Of a stretch of 8,202 bases of DNA, positions 1-6,300 are shown piece by piece. The notes beneath the pieces were generated by a model. The model ran no database searches and was not told the DNA's origin. It was given only the letters and a program-made list of their open reading frames with translations. Within the stretch, counting starts at the first letter, position 1, and the number at the start of each line of letters is the position of its first letter. The stretch is from Gammaproteobacteria bacterium. GTDB lineage: Bacteria; Pseudomonadota; Gammaproteobacteria; UBA9214. Where the stretch lies: NCBI GenBank assembly GCA_029881775.1, contig JAOULY010000065.1:1-8202 (forward strand). The letters are read 5' to 3'. The position numbers were made by a program, and so were the translations under genes.

Positions 1-1775
1 TCGTCGTGCAAGGCGAAGCCGATGTTGTAGGTTTGGTCGGTGGCCATGCTGATGTCGCCCGGCTTGCTGGAAGCCAGCTTGCGTTTCATCTCCACCGTCC
101 AGGTGCCGCCGCTGAGGTTGCCGCTGAACTCAACACCCTGGCCACCGGTCATGACGCGCTCGGCGAGGATATAACCGTCTTCCGACTCGCCGGTACCTGA
201 CTTGTAGCGCAGCAGGTCCATGAACTGGCCATTTTTCAGTGCCGCCTGGATCTCGCTGGCCTGCTTGAGCTTGTCCCAGCCGCCACGCGTCTTGCCATCC
301 TTGCCCTCGATCTCGATGTCAGTACGGCTTTCCTTCAGGTACTTGGTGACGCCATTCGAGAAATCCATTGAGCCGGCCAGCGGGCTGCCGCCGAGGGTGC
401 CGGCGTCAGGGGCGAGCGGCATGCTGCTGGCGTCGATGTGGCAGGTCTGCCAGCAACCGGCACGGTCGGCATACTCGACCTTGTCGGTCGCCAGCATCAG
501 CGCCAGCTTGATCTGGTTTTCCGGGTCCATTTTGCCGCCCTTGGCAAAGGTGGCCGGTGCATGTTTCCCGTCCGCCCACTGGAAGCGCATGTAGAGGTAT
601 TCATTATCATGTGCCGCCTGGATATTAACGGGGATACTGCCCCGCTTGCCGGTGATCGGGTCAGTCTCCAGCTTTTTGCCCGACGTGACCAGATCGCCGA
701 TATCGACTTCCTCATCCTCGTGGCAATCAAAACAGCGGTCACCGGAATCAAAGGCGCGCTTGCCGCTGTGATCACTGCCTTTCAGTATCCACTCCATCGA
801 GGAATGACCCGGGTAGAACAGGGTGATCTCGACCGGCTCAACGCCACTCCAGTCGATGCCTGGGCCGCTTGATGTGCTGGCAGCGGCGGCTGTTGCCGTT
901 GCTGCAGCCACCACAGGTTCGGCAGCCGTCTCTGCTGACGCTTGTGCGTCTGTATCCGCAGCCGGTTCGGCGGCTGTTTCCTCAGGCGCCTGTGCGTCTG
1001 TATCCGCAGCCGGTTCGGCGGCTGTTTCCTCGGGCGCCTGTGCGTCTGTATCCGCAGCCGGTTCGGCGGCTGTCTCTACAGGTGCTTCTGCTGCAGCCTC
1101 ATTCTTGCTATCCCTTGCGCCCTGTTCCGTATAGGCCAGCCACTGTGGCGGGATTGGACGGATATTGTCCGGATCCGGCTTTTCAATTTCATCCAGTTCA
1201 TCATCCGTGAGCAGGTCATGCACCTCCTTGTGCGCAATGCCCTTGTGGCAGTCGATGCAGGTGTTACCGGCTTCCATGGCGTTGATATGCTGCTTGCGTG
1301 CACGCCCTTTCTGGTTCTCGGGGTTCATGGAGTCGAAATCATGACAGTTGCGGCATTCACGCGAGTCTGTCTTTTTCATCGCGTGCCATACATTTTTTGC
1401 AAGTTGCAGTCGTTTATTGTCGAACTTCTCCGGCGTATCAATCGTACCCAGTGCTTTATGCACCAGCTCTCTACTGGCCTGGACTTTACGAACTACCTTG
1501 TGTACCCACGGATCAGGCACGTGACAATCAGAGCAGGTGGCACGTACACCGCTGCGATTGGTGAAATGAACGGTCTCCTGGTATTCCCGGTAAACGTTTT
1601 CTTCCATTTCATGGCAGGAAATACAGAACGTCAGGGTGTTGGTAGCTTCCATTGCAGTATTGAAGCCGCCCCAGAAGATAACACCGACAATCATGAAAAA
1701 CAGGGCCGCACCGAATGTGGTTCCGAGCAGAACCTTGCGCGACATCAGACCAAAAACGGGTTTTTGATTAGCCAT
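1..1775 (-). CDS. NapC/NirT-type tetraheme cytochrome fused to an EB_dh-like heme domain (partial, C-terminus missing)
   Basis: An open frame runs from ATG at 1775 to the left edge (591 full codons, no stop); AAGGAAG lies just upstream of the ATG. Residues about 13-37 form one membrane anchor. Four CxxCH sites follow at residues 51-55 (CISCH, followed by EM as in the CxxCHxM heme 1 motif of NapC/NrfH), 81-85, 141-145 and 173-177 (CIDCHKGIAH, typical of NapC). This is the layout of NapC/NirT quinol dehydrogenases, which pass electrons from membrane quinol to periplasmic reductases. Residues about 228-310 are an Ala/Pro/Glu/Asp-rich linker with 16-residue repeats. A second module then carries CFDCH (348-352) and a CxxxCH site, CWQTCH (441-446). 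It resembles the heme-binding domain of ethylbenzene dehydrogenase gamma subunits and related c-type cytochromes. Being next to nirS suggests an electron donor to nitrite reductase, as NirT is in Pseudomonas stutzeri; that role is inferred. The NapC half is secure, the name of the C-terminal domain less so. Confidence 0.9.
   Translation of the reverse strand, partial: MANQKPVFGLMSRKVLLGTTFGAALFFMIVGVIFWGGFNTAMEATNTLTFCISCHEMEENVYREYQETVHFTNRSGVRATCSDCHVPDPWVHKVVRKVQASRELVHKALGTIDTPEKFDNKRLQLAKNVWHAMKKTDSRECRNCHDFDSMNPENQKGRARKQHINAMEAGNTCIDCHKGIAHKEVHDLLTDDELDEIEKPDPDNIRPIPPQWLAYTEQGARDSKNEAAAEAPVETAAEPAADTDAQAPEETAAEPAADTDAQAPEETAAEPAADTDAQASAETAAEPVVAAATATAAAASTSSGPGIDWSGVEPVEITLFYPGHSSMEWILKGSDHSGKRAFDSGDRCFDCHEDEEVDIGDLVTSGKKLETDPITGKRGSIPVNIQAAHDNEYLYMRFQWADGKHAPATFAKGGKMDPENQIKLALMLATDKVEYADRAGCWQTCHIDASSMPLAPDAGTLGGSPLAGSMDFSNGVTKYLKESRTDIEIEGKDGKTRGGWDKLKQASEIQAALKNGQFMDLLRYKSGTGESEDGYILAERVMTGGQGVEFSGNLSGGTWTVEMKRKLASSKPGDISMATDQTYNIGFALHD
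916..1092 (-). repeat. 48-bp in-frame tandem repeat encoding the Ala/Pro/Glu linker
   Basis: Units begin at 916, 964, 1012 and 1060 (each starts ggttcgg on the plus strand), spaced exactly 48 bp apart; the last is partial and diverged. The units at 964 and 1012 differ by a single base, while the one at 916 is more diverged. Each unit encodes 16 residues of the type AAEPAADTDAQAPEET, so copy-number change keeps the frame. The repeat lies between the tetraheme module and the C-terminal heme module of the cytochrome and probably works as a flexible acidic tether. Confidence 0.93.
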
Positions 1776-2020
1776 TGTTCTTCCTTGCATTAATTCGTTG
1801 GTAGGGGGGCTACAAGTACAAAGTTCCAGGTCTCGGAATGTGCCACCAGTGTTGGTGGCCGGCAATCCTTAAACAGAAGAAAAAGAAAAATCGCCATCAA
1901 CTATGGTCGAGCTGTCTTTTTCGCCCTTATCAAGATGCATTGACGAGCTGTTCAGTGGCGCCTCAGCCTGTCGGGTTAATAACCACCGGGCGATAACTGC
2001 ATGGTAATGAGTAACCCCGG
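1776..2020 (-). promoter_or_regulatory. Presumed 5' control region of the multiheme cytochrome gene, with weak FNR-like half sites
   Basis: No convincing gene is present between the cytochrome start and the nirS terminator. Read on the minus strand, two partial FNR/DNR-like motifs occur: TTGATGGCGATTTT (1887-1900) and TTGATAAGGGCGAA (1920-1933). Each has an intact TTGAT half and a poor second half, and neither has a good -10 hexamer at class II spacing. A 7-bp hairpin (GCCACCA, loop gtgt, TGGTGGC; 1842-1859) lies in the expected leader. No promoter can be assigned with confidence. Expression could also come from leaky readthrough from nirS. Confidence 0.3.
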
Positions 2021-2064
2021 AAATAAAAAAAAGGGCGGACACAATGTAGATATTATGTCCGCCC
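2021..2064 (-). terminator. Rho-independent terminator after nirS
   Basis: On the minus strand GGGCGGACATAAT pairs with ATTGTGTCCGCCC, giving a 13-bp stem (2052-2064 with 2033-2045) that includes one G-U pair, around a 6-nt loop. A run of eight T and then ATTT follows (2021-2032). In the plus direction there is one C-A mismatch and no T tract, so it acts for nirS transcripts. It begins about 40 bp past the nirS stop and separates nirS from the downstream multiheme cytochrome gene. Confidence 0.93.
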
Positions 2065-2105
2065 CGTTTACTGCTTACATCGTAACAGGATGTCTGTAAA
2101 TCACA

Positions 2106-3776
2106 TCAGGTTACGTGGTTGGTACGGTTGTAGACGTTGAACTTGCCAGTCGGCGTCGTCAGGCCCTTGATCCGCTTTTTCTCTTCAAGAGTTTTGGCGT
2201 CGTAGACCACGATTTCACCGGAGGGGTTCTTGGCGTCCTTACGGTTCCACACTGAAACCCAGACCTCTGAACCATCCTGGTTGAACTCAATGTGTACCGC
2301 CGCCTTGCCTTCTTCCTCGGTTACGCGAATGGTCTTGGCCACTTTCCTGGTTTTCTTGTCGATGACCTTGACACTCTGCTGGATGACAGGCTCGGGATGC
2401 TTGGTCTGGTCGGCCCATACATAGTCGGACGTCGGATGGGTGCGGACGAATAAACCAGCGCCGTCCGTGTCAACCTCGTAGCAGATCTTCCAGGCATTGT
2501 TCTTGTGACCCTTGGGATCGTTGCCCCATACAGTGACCTTGCCAACGCCGAGGTGGGTGGTGCCCGCGACCGGGCCACATTGCGGGTCATTCCAGTTTGC
2601 CCCCGGGCCCGGATGTGGCAGCTTGTCGACATCGATCATGGCTTCCAGTTTGCCGGTATTGGAATCGACGATCACCATCTTGTTGGACGCGTTGGCCGCA
2701 ATCTGGAAGTAACGCCCTGTCGGGTCGAAGAATCCGTCATGCAGGAACTTGGCTGAATTGACCTGCTTGATTGCAAGGTTGTCAAGGTCGGTGTAGTTCA
2801 CCTGCCACATTTGCCCCAGCTCCTTCATTGCAACCCAGAACGAAGACTGGTGCGGCGTGGTGTAAATCGCCGCGACCCTTGACTCTTCCACAAAGTCGCC
2901 ATCGACATTGATACCGCGGGTGGAAACCACTTTCAGCGGCTCCATTGTGACAGCGTCGAGAATGACGAAATGCGGCGGCCAGTAAGCGCCGCCGATAACG
3001 TACTTGCCGTCACCGGAGACGGCGACGTCACGCGCGTCGTAGGCCATCTGGGTTTCGGCCACCAGCATGCTGCCGGGTTTTTGCCACAAATCGATCTTGG
3101 TCATCTTGCCGTCGCGGCCCTGGGTGTACCAGAAACGGCCGGGAACGCCGCCAACCGGTTTTTCCAGGTGATGGTGTTCGGTCGCCTTGATGACGTGTAC
3201 CGCGTAGCCGGTATCGATGTGGTCAACGATTTCGTGCTTGTCACCGTCGATGATGGCGATCTTGCCGGCATCACGCTCGATAACCACGAAGAAGTTTTTC
3301 CAGTTGCGGCCGTGCAGCGGCTTCGTCGGGTAGTCCTTCGGTTCGATGTATACCTTGTGGCGCTCCTTCATCAGTGACAGCGGCATTTCCGGTGGCTTCG
3401 GCGGTTCCATCTGGATATACCGGGCCAGCAGGTCGATTTCCTTGTCCGAGAAGATGTCATCGAAGTTGTTCATACCACCTTCGGTGCCGAGCTTGATGAT
3501 CTTGTGGAGCCGCTTCGTGCCCAGTTTGAGCGTGCCCTTGCTGTTAGCCGCCTTGTCAGGCTCTGGCAGGAGGCTCTTGCCGGTCGCACCCTTGCGCAAT
3601 ACGCCGTGACAGCCGGCACAACGCTGGAAGTACATGCTTTTCGCCTGTTCAAATTCCGCATCGTTTAGAGGTACGAATTCCTCCTTGGCGGCATGCGAGA
3701 CTCCAGAAGTCGCTGCCAGACCAATGTACGTAGTGAGTAGTATCACCCCGTACTTAATCTTGTGTTTAACGCTCAT
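2106..3776 (-). CDS. nirS: Cytochrome cd1 nitrite reductase (NO-forming)
   Basis: This periplasmic homodimeric enzyme reduces nitrite to nitric oxide, the committing step of denitrification. The 556-residue precursor has a Sec signal peptide, with cleavage likely after SHA near residue 29. An N-terminal cytochrome c domain follows, with CAGCH at 53-57 and a probable Met ligand at 102 (GGMNNF). The eight-bladed d1 propeller starts near residue 155. His194 (YAVH) fits the proximal d1 iron ligand. His346 (FLHDG) and His388 (PHPGPGAN) are 42 residues apart, matching the two catalytic histidines of the Pseudomonas aeruginosa enzyme (327 and 369). The C-terminus TPTGKFNVYN is characteristic. These histidines and the length argue against NirN or NirF paralogues. 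AAGGAG lies 8 nt before the ATG at 3776. The gene is divergent from the d1 biosynthesis operon, has its own FNR/DNR-type promoter and ends in a strong terminator. Confidence 0.98.
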   Translation of the reverse strand: MSVKHKIKYGVILLTTYIGLAATSGVSHAAKEEFVPLNDAEFEQAKSMYFQRCAGCHGVLRKGATGKSLLPEPDKAANSKGTLKLGTKRLHKIIKLGTEGGMNNFDDIFSDKEIDLLARYIQMEPPKPPEMPLSLMKERHKVYIEPKDYPTKPLHGRNWKNFFVVIERDAGKIAIIDGDKHEIVDHIDTGYAVHVIKATEHHHLEKPVGGVPGRFWYTQGRDGKMTKIDLWQKPGSMLVAETQMAYDARDVAVSGDGKYVIGGAYWPPHFVILDAVTMEPLKVVSTRGINVDGDFVEESRVAAIYTTPHQSSFWVAMKELGQMWQVNYTDLDNLAIKQVNSAKFLHDGFFDPTGRYFQIAANASNKMVIVDSNTGKLEAMIDVDKLPHPGPGANWNDPQCGPVAGTTHLGVGKVTVWGNDPKGHKNNAWKICYEVDTDGAGLFVRTHPTSDYVWADQTKHPEPVIQQSVKVIDKKTRKVAKTIRVTEEEGKAAVHIEFNQDGSEVWVSVWNRKDAKNPSGEIVVYDAKTLEEKKRIKGLTTPTGKFNVYNRTNHVT

Positions 3777-3982
3777 TTGCTACACTCCTTTTATTGCCGA
3801 CAGTTAAGTTACATTGCGTATAGTTGCGTATAGCACTGCTGTGCTGTGATCTGCAGGGTATAGTTGCCTTCTTTCCAAGGATTGAACAAGTTTGGCGGGG
3901 GGCGCTGCCGGCCCGGGCAGGCACTCGACACCCGTCACGGCCAATTTTCGATCCTCAGTGTTTCGTTCCGCTGTGCGGAGTG
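3777..3982 (-). other. Long nirS leader (about 200 nt) with short repeats
   Basis: If the predicted start site near 3976 is right, the nirS mRNA has about 200 untranslated nucleotides. On the minus strand GCAACTATAC occurs at 3858-3867 and 3818-3827, and on the plus strand ttgcgtatag is a perfect 10-bp tandem pair (3814-3833). A GC-rich hairpin (CTGCC/GGCAG, 3905-3920) and a small AGCAC/GTGCT hairpin (3832-3845) are also present. No convincing gene is seen; a 71-codon plus-strand frame at 3824-4039 has no recognisable features. The next stretch outside this entry, 4025-4161 between the two promoters, shows nothing I can name. Confidence 0.45.
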
Positions 3983-4024
3983 ATTATCGAACCCGCACTT
4001 TTTATGGTACTTGATGTAGATCAA
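3983..4024 (-). promoter_or_regulatory. FNR/DNR-type class II promoter of nirS
   Basis: A perfect FNR/DNR palindrome TTGATGTAGATCAA lies at 4011-4024. On the minus strand it is followed, after exactly 22 bp, by the -10 hexamer GATAAT (3988-3983), one base from TATAAT. This puts the box centre at -41.5 relative to a start site near 3976, the standard class II position for CRP/FNR-family activators. FNR (low oxygen) or DNR (NO) would be the expected regulator; the site alone cannot say which. Confidence 0.85.
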
Positions 4025-4161
4025 TCCTTGGATAATTAGTGACTGGCTGGTAAAGATTGCGGGTGCTCCGCCGGGTTATCTGAACGCTGGTGGCTGGTGG
4101 GCCACAGTGCATCCAGGCTGCCTCCGGGTGGCCAGGGTTACGGCCCTGTCATTGGGCTAAG

Positions 4162-4203
4162 TTGATATAGGTCAAGGGTTGCGGTCATGACCATTGTTAT
4201 AAA
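4162..4203 (+). promoter_or_regulatory. FNR/DNR-type class II promoter of the nirCFDLGHJ operon
   Basis: TTGATATAGGTCAA (4162-4175) matches the TTGAT-N4-ATCAA operator at 9 of 10 positions. The -10 hexamer TATAAA (4198-4203) follows after exactly 22 bp, so the box centre is at -41.5 from a predicted start near A4210. This leaves a leader of about 26 nt before the GTG start of nirC. It mirrors the nirS promoter geometry, implying that enzyme and cofactor pathway are induced together. The single mismatch could make this the weaker site. Confidence 0.83.
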
Positions 4204-4235
4204 AGTCTAATATTCTTTCATGTGAGGCAGTTGGT

Positions 4236-4559
4236 GTGTGGAAAACAAGCAAACTGCTGATTCTCCTGGCTATGATAGTTCACTTGACCCCGGCGTCAGC
4301 AGCACCGGATACGGCACGAGAGGCTGAACTTATGTATCTCCTCAAGCATGACTGTGGCTCCTGCCATGGCATGACCCGCAAGGGCGGGCTGGGTCCGCCA
4401 TTATTGCCGGGCAATCTGCGTGACCGGCCATCAGGCCTGATGGTAAATACGGTGCTGGACGGGCGGCCGGGTACGCCGATGCCGCCGTGGCGCGGTCTGC
4501 TGACCGAGCAGGAAGTGCACTGGCTGGTGGATGTGCTGCGCAAGGGAGAGGGGCTGTGA
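4236..4559 (+). CDS. nirC: Small periplasmic cytochrome c (cytochrome c55X, NirC)
   Basis: The 107-residue precursor has a Sec signal peptide ending in PASA (about residue 22), a CGSCH heme c site at 40-44 and a probable Met ligand at 82 in GTPMPPW. The stretch TVLDGRPGTPMPPW with a C-terminal LTEQEVHWLVDVLRK helix is typical of NirC, the single-heme cytochrome of nir operons. NirC is proposed to supply or accept electrons for NirS or d1 maturation; the exact role is unsettled. The start is GTG at 4236, with GAGG 8 nt upstream and no competing in-frame ATG before the signal peptide. It is first in the operon and overlaps the nirF start (GTGA). NirM-type c551 is the alternative, but sequence and position favour NirC. 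Confidence 0.9.
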   Translation: MWKTSKLLILLAMIVHLTPASAAPDTAREAELMYLLKHDCGSCHGMTRKGGLGPPLLPGNLRDRPSGLMVNTVLDGRPGTPMPPWRGLLTEQEVHWLVDVLRKGEGL

Positions 4560-5803
4560 ACTTCTTCTCGTTGCAAGTTGGCTGTAGCAGCGCTTCGCAA
4601 GCGCGCTTCGCGGATGCGGTCCGCTCCTACAGCTATATTATCCTCATTGCTGTCTTGCTGGCGGGGGGTTACCAGGCAGCATACGCAGACTGTCTTACGC
4701 GCGGCACAGGTGATCTTGGCATAATCGTCGAGCGTGCCAGCGGCAGCGTGCAGGTTGTTGATACCACTGCAAAGTCCAGTCTGTTCCGCATCGAAGATCT
4801 CGGCGACCTGTCACATGCCTCCGCGGTATTTTCGCGGGATGCGCGCTACGCCTACATATTCGGCCGCGACGGCGGGCTGTCAAAGATCGACCTGCTGTGC
4901 GGCAAGCTGGTACAGCGCGTGGTGCAGGCCGGCAACAGTATCGGTGGTGCAATATCGCAGGATGGCTCACTGGTTGCGGTTTCCAACTATACGCCGGGTG
5001 GTGTCAAGGTTTTCGACGCGAAAACGCTGGAACTGGTAGCAGATATGCCGGCGGTCGATGCGCAGGGCAACTCGTCAAAGGTTGTCGGGCTGGTGGACGC
5101 GCCCGGGCAGCGCTTTGTCTATTCCCTGTATGATGCGGGCGAAATTCGAATTGCCGACCTGGCTGATTCGGGAAAGCCACGGGTGCAGGTGCTTGGCAAG
5201 ATCGGCCGGCAACCCTACGATGCCCTGATCACGCCGGATGGCCGTTACTACATTGCCGGTTTGTTCGGCGAGGACGGCCTGGCAATGGTGGATTTGTGGA
5301 GCGAGGAACCGGCAGCACATCGAATCCTTGCCAACTATGGGCGTGGCCGCGAGAAATTACCTGTTTATAAAATGCCGCACCTCGAGGGGTGGGCGGTAGC
5401 GGGGCAGCACATCTTCCTGCCGGCGGTCGGTCAGCACGAGGTGCTGGTCGTTGACGCGGTAACCTGGAAAGAGGTTGGGCGGATAGCCGTGCACGGTCAG
5501 CCGGTGTTTGTTGAAGCGGAGCCGGGCGGGCGCCGGGTATGGGTCAATTTTGCACACCCGCGCAACGACACGGTCCAGGTGATTGACGCGCAGACCCTGC
5601 AGGTTATTTCAACCCTCAAGCCCGGCAAAGGTGTGTTGCATATGGAGTTTGCCCCGCGCGGCGAAAACGTGTGGTTGTCGGTGCGGGATGCAGATAAGGT
5701 AATGATCTATGACACCGTCAGTTTCGAGCTGCTGGCCAGCCTTGCGGCGGAAAAGCCCAGTGGAATTTTCTTTACGGCACGTGCCCACCGCACCGGTTTA
5801 TAG
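4556..5803 (+). CDS. nirF: NirF, periplasmic propeller protein required for heme d1 biogenesis
   Basis: NirF resembles the d1 propeller of NirS but lacks the cytochrome c domain. It is needed for a late step of heme d1 production in the periplasm, and its chemistry is debated. I place the start at GTG 4556 (AGGGAG 7 nt upstream, overlapping the nirC stop), giving 415 residues; the same frame is open from 4487, but that lies inside nirC. The N-terminus has about 26 atypical residues encoded largely by a REP-like palindrome, then a hydrophobic segment (YIILIAVLLAGG, from residue 27) and a signal peptidase I-like site (AYA, residue 44). There is no lipobox, unlike lipoprotein NirF forms. The mature part begins with the family pattern TRGTGDLGIIVERASGSV and continues with repeated propeller strands. 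No ATG or GTG start exists in frame between the palindrome and the signal core. nirD follows after 2 nt. Confidence 0.93.
   Translation: MNFFSLQVGCSSASQARFADAVRSYSYIILIAVLLAGGYQAAYADCLTRGTGDLGIIVERASGSVQVVDTTAKSSLFRIEDLGDLSHASAVFSRDARYAYIFGRDGGLSKIDLLCGKLVQRVVQAGNSIGGAISQDGSLVAVSNYTPGGVKVFDAKTLELVADMPAVDAQGNSSKVVGLVDAPGQRFVYSLYDAGEIRIADLADSGKPRVQVLGKIGRQPYDALITPDGRYYIAGLFGEDGLAMVDLWSEEPAAHRILANYGRGREKLPVYKMPHLEGWAVAGQHIFLPAVGQHEVLVVDAVTWKEVGRIAVHGQPVFVEAEPGGRRVWVNFAHPRNDTVQVIDAQTLQVISTLKPGKGVLHMEFAPRGENVWLSVRDADKVMIYDTVSFELLASLAAEKPSGIFFTARAHRTGL
4581..4633. repeat. REP-like palindrome inside the 5' end of nirF
   Basis: Outer arms GCTGTAGCAGCGC (4581-4593) and, reverse-complemented, GCTGTAGGAGCGG (4621-4633) match at 11 of 13 positions. 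Two small hairpins lie inside: CGCTT/AAGCG (4591-4603) and GCGGA/TCCGC (4610-4624). Read on the minus strand the right half is TGTAGGAGCGG then ACCGCATCCGCGAA. That is the same build as the pseudomonad REP core TGTAGGAGCG...CGCGAA, normally found between genes and linked to RAYT (TnpA-REP) transposases. Here it encodes about residues 9-26 of NirF. Confidence 0.8.
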
Positions 5804-5805
5804 CT

Positions 5806-6300
5806 ATGAAATCCCGCAATAACGATCCTGCCATCCTGAGTACCCCGGTTGCGCTTACCGCGCTGGAGAAGACGTTGCTGAACGACTTCCAGCGTGGGTT
5901 GCCGATGACTGCCACGCCCTTCGCAGACGTGGCGGCACAAACCGGGGTGAGTGAGGAAATGGTTATCGACACACTGCAGTCACTGCAGCAACGTGGGCTG
6001 ATCAGTCGGGTCGGTCCGGTGTTTGCGCCGCGTCGGGCCGGTGCAAGTACCCTGGCCGCGCTGTCAGTGCCGGAAGATCAACTGGATGAGGTGGCCGGCA
6101 TTGTTAATGAGTTTGCAGAGGTTAATCATAACTACCAGCGTGAACATGACTACAACCTGTGGTTCGTGGTTACCGCGCCGGACCAGTCGCAGGTTGACAG
6201 GGTGCTGGCAGAAATAGAAAGTGCGACCGGCCTGCCGGTGCTCGACTTGCCGCTGGAGCGATCGTTTTATATTGACCTGGGGTTTCCGCTATGGTGCTGA
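5806..6300 (+). CDS. nirD: Siroheme decarboxylase subunit NirD (Lrp/AsnC-like)
   Basis: The siroheme decarboxylase removes two acetate carboxyl groups from siroheme to give 12,18-didecarboxysiroheme, an early cytoplasmic step to heme d1. The 164-residue protein has an AsnC-type winged helix (about 20-70) and a ferredoxin-like domain. It carries the family motif HNYQREHDYNLWF at 108-120, whose His and Arg residues fit the active-site region. It is expected to act with NirL as a pair rather than as a DNA-binding regulator. It starts 2 nt after the nirF stop with no clear Shine-Dalgarno sequence, so translation is probably coupled to nirF. It overlaps nirL by 10 nt. It is most like NirG among its neighbours (shared HNYxREH). 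Confidence 0.94.
   Translation: MKSRNNDPAILSTPVALTALEKTLLNDFQRGLPMTATPFADVAAQTGVSEEMVIDTLQSLQQRGLISRVGPVFAPRRAGASTLAALSVPEDQLDEVAGIVNEFAEVNHNYQREHDYNLWFVVTAPDQSQVDRVLAEIESATGLPVLDLPLERSFYIDLGFPLWC

Noticed and set aside
916..1092. Possible CRISPR array
   Set aside because: The units are contiguous 48-bp repeats with no unique spacers, and they keep an open reading frame.
823..1134. Plus-strand frame rich in Ala and Ser with 16-residue repeats, like a surface repeat protein
   Set aside because: It is the antisense reading of the 48-bp linker repeats. The minus strand carries a continuous cytochrome frame with heme motifs on both sides.
942..1793. 283-codon plus-strand open frame
   Set aside because: It lies opposite the tetraheme domain, has no recognisable domain, and extends past the cytochrome start only by chance.
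2970..3377. 135-codon plus-strand frame inside nirS
   Set aside because: It is antisense to the conserved d1 domain of NirS and has no independent support.
3824..4039. 71-codon plus-strand frame in the divergent control region
   Set aside because: It overlaps the nirS promoter and FNR box and shows no convincing ribosome binding site or domain.
4487..4555. Longer nirF starting inside nirC at 4487
   Set aside because: The extension is the nirC C-terminal coding region in another frame. GTG 4556 has a strong ribosome binding site and leads into a signal peptide.
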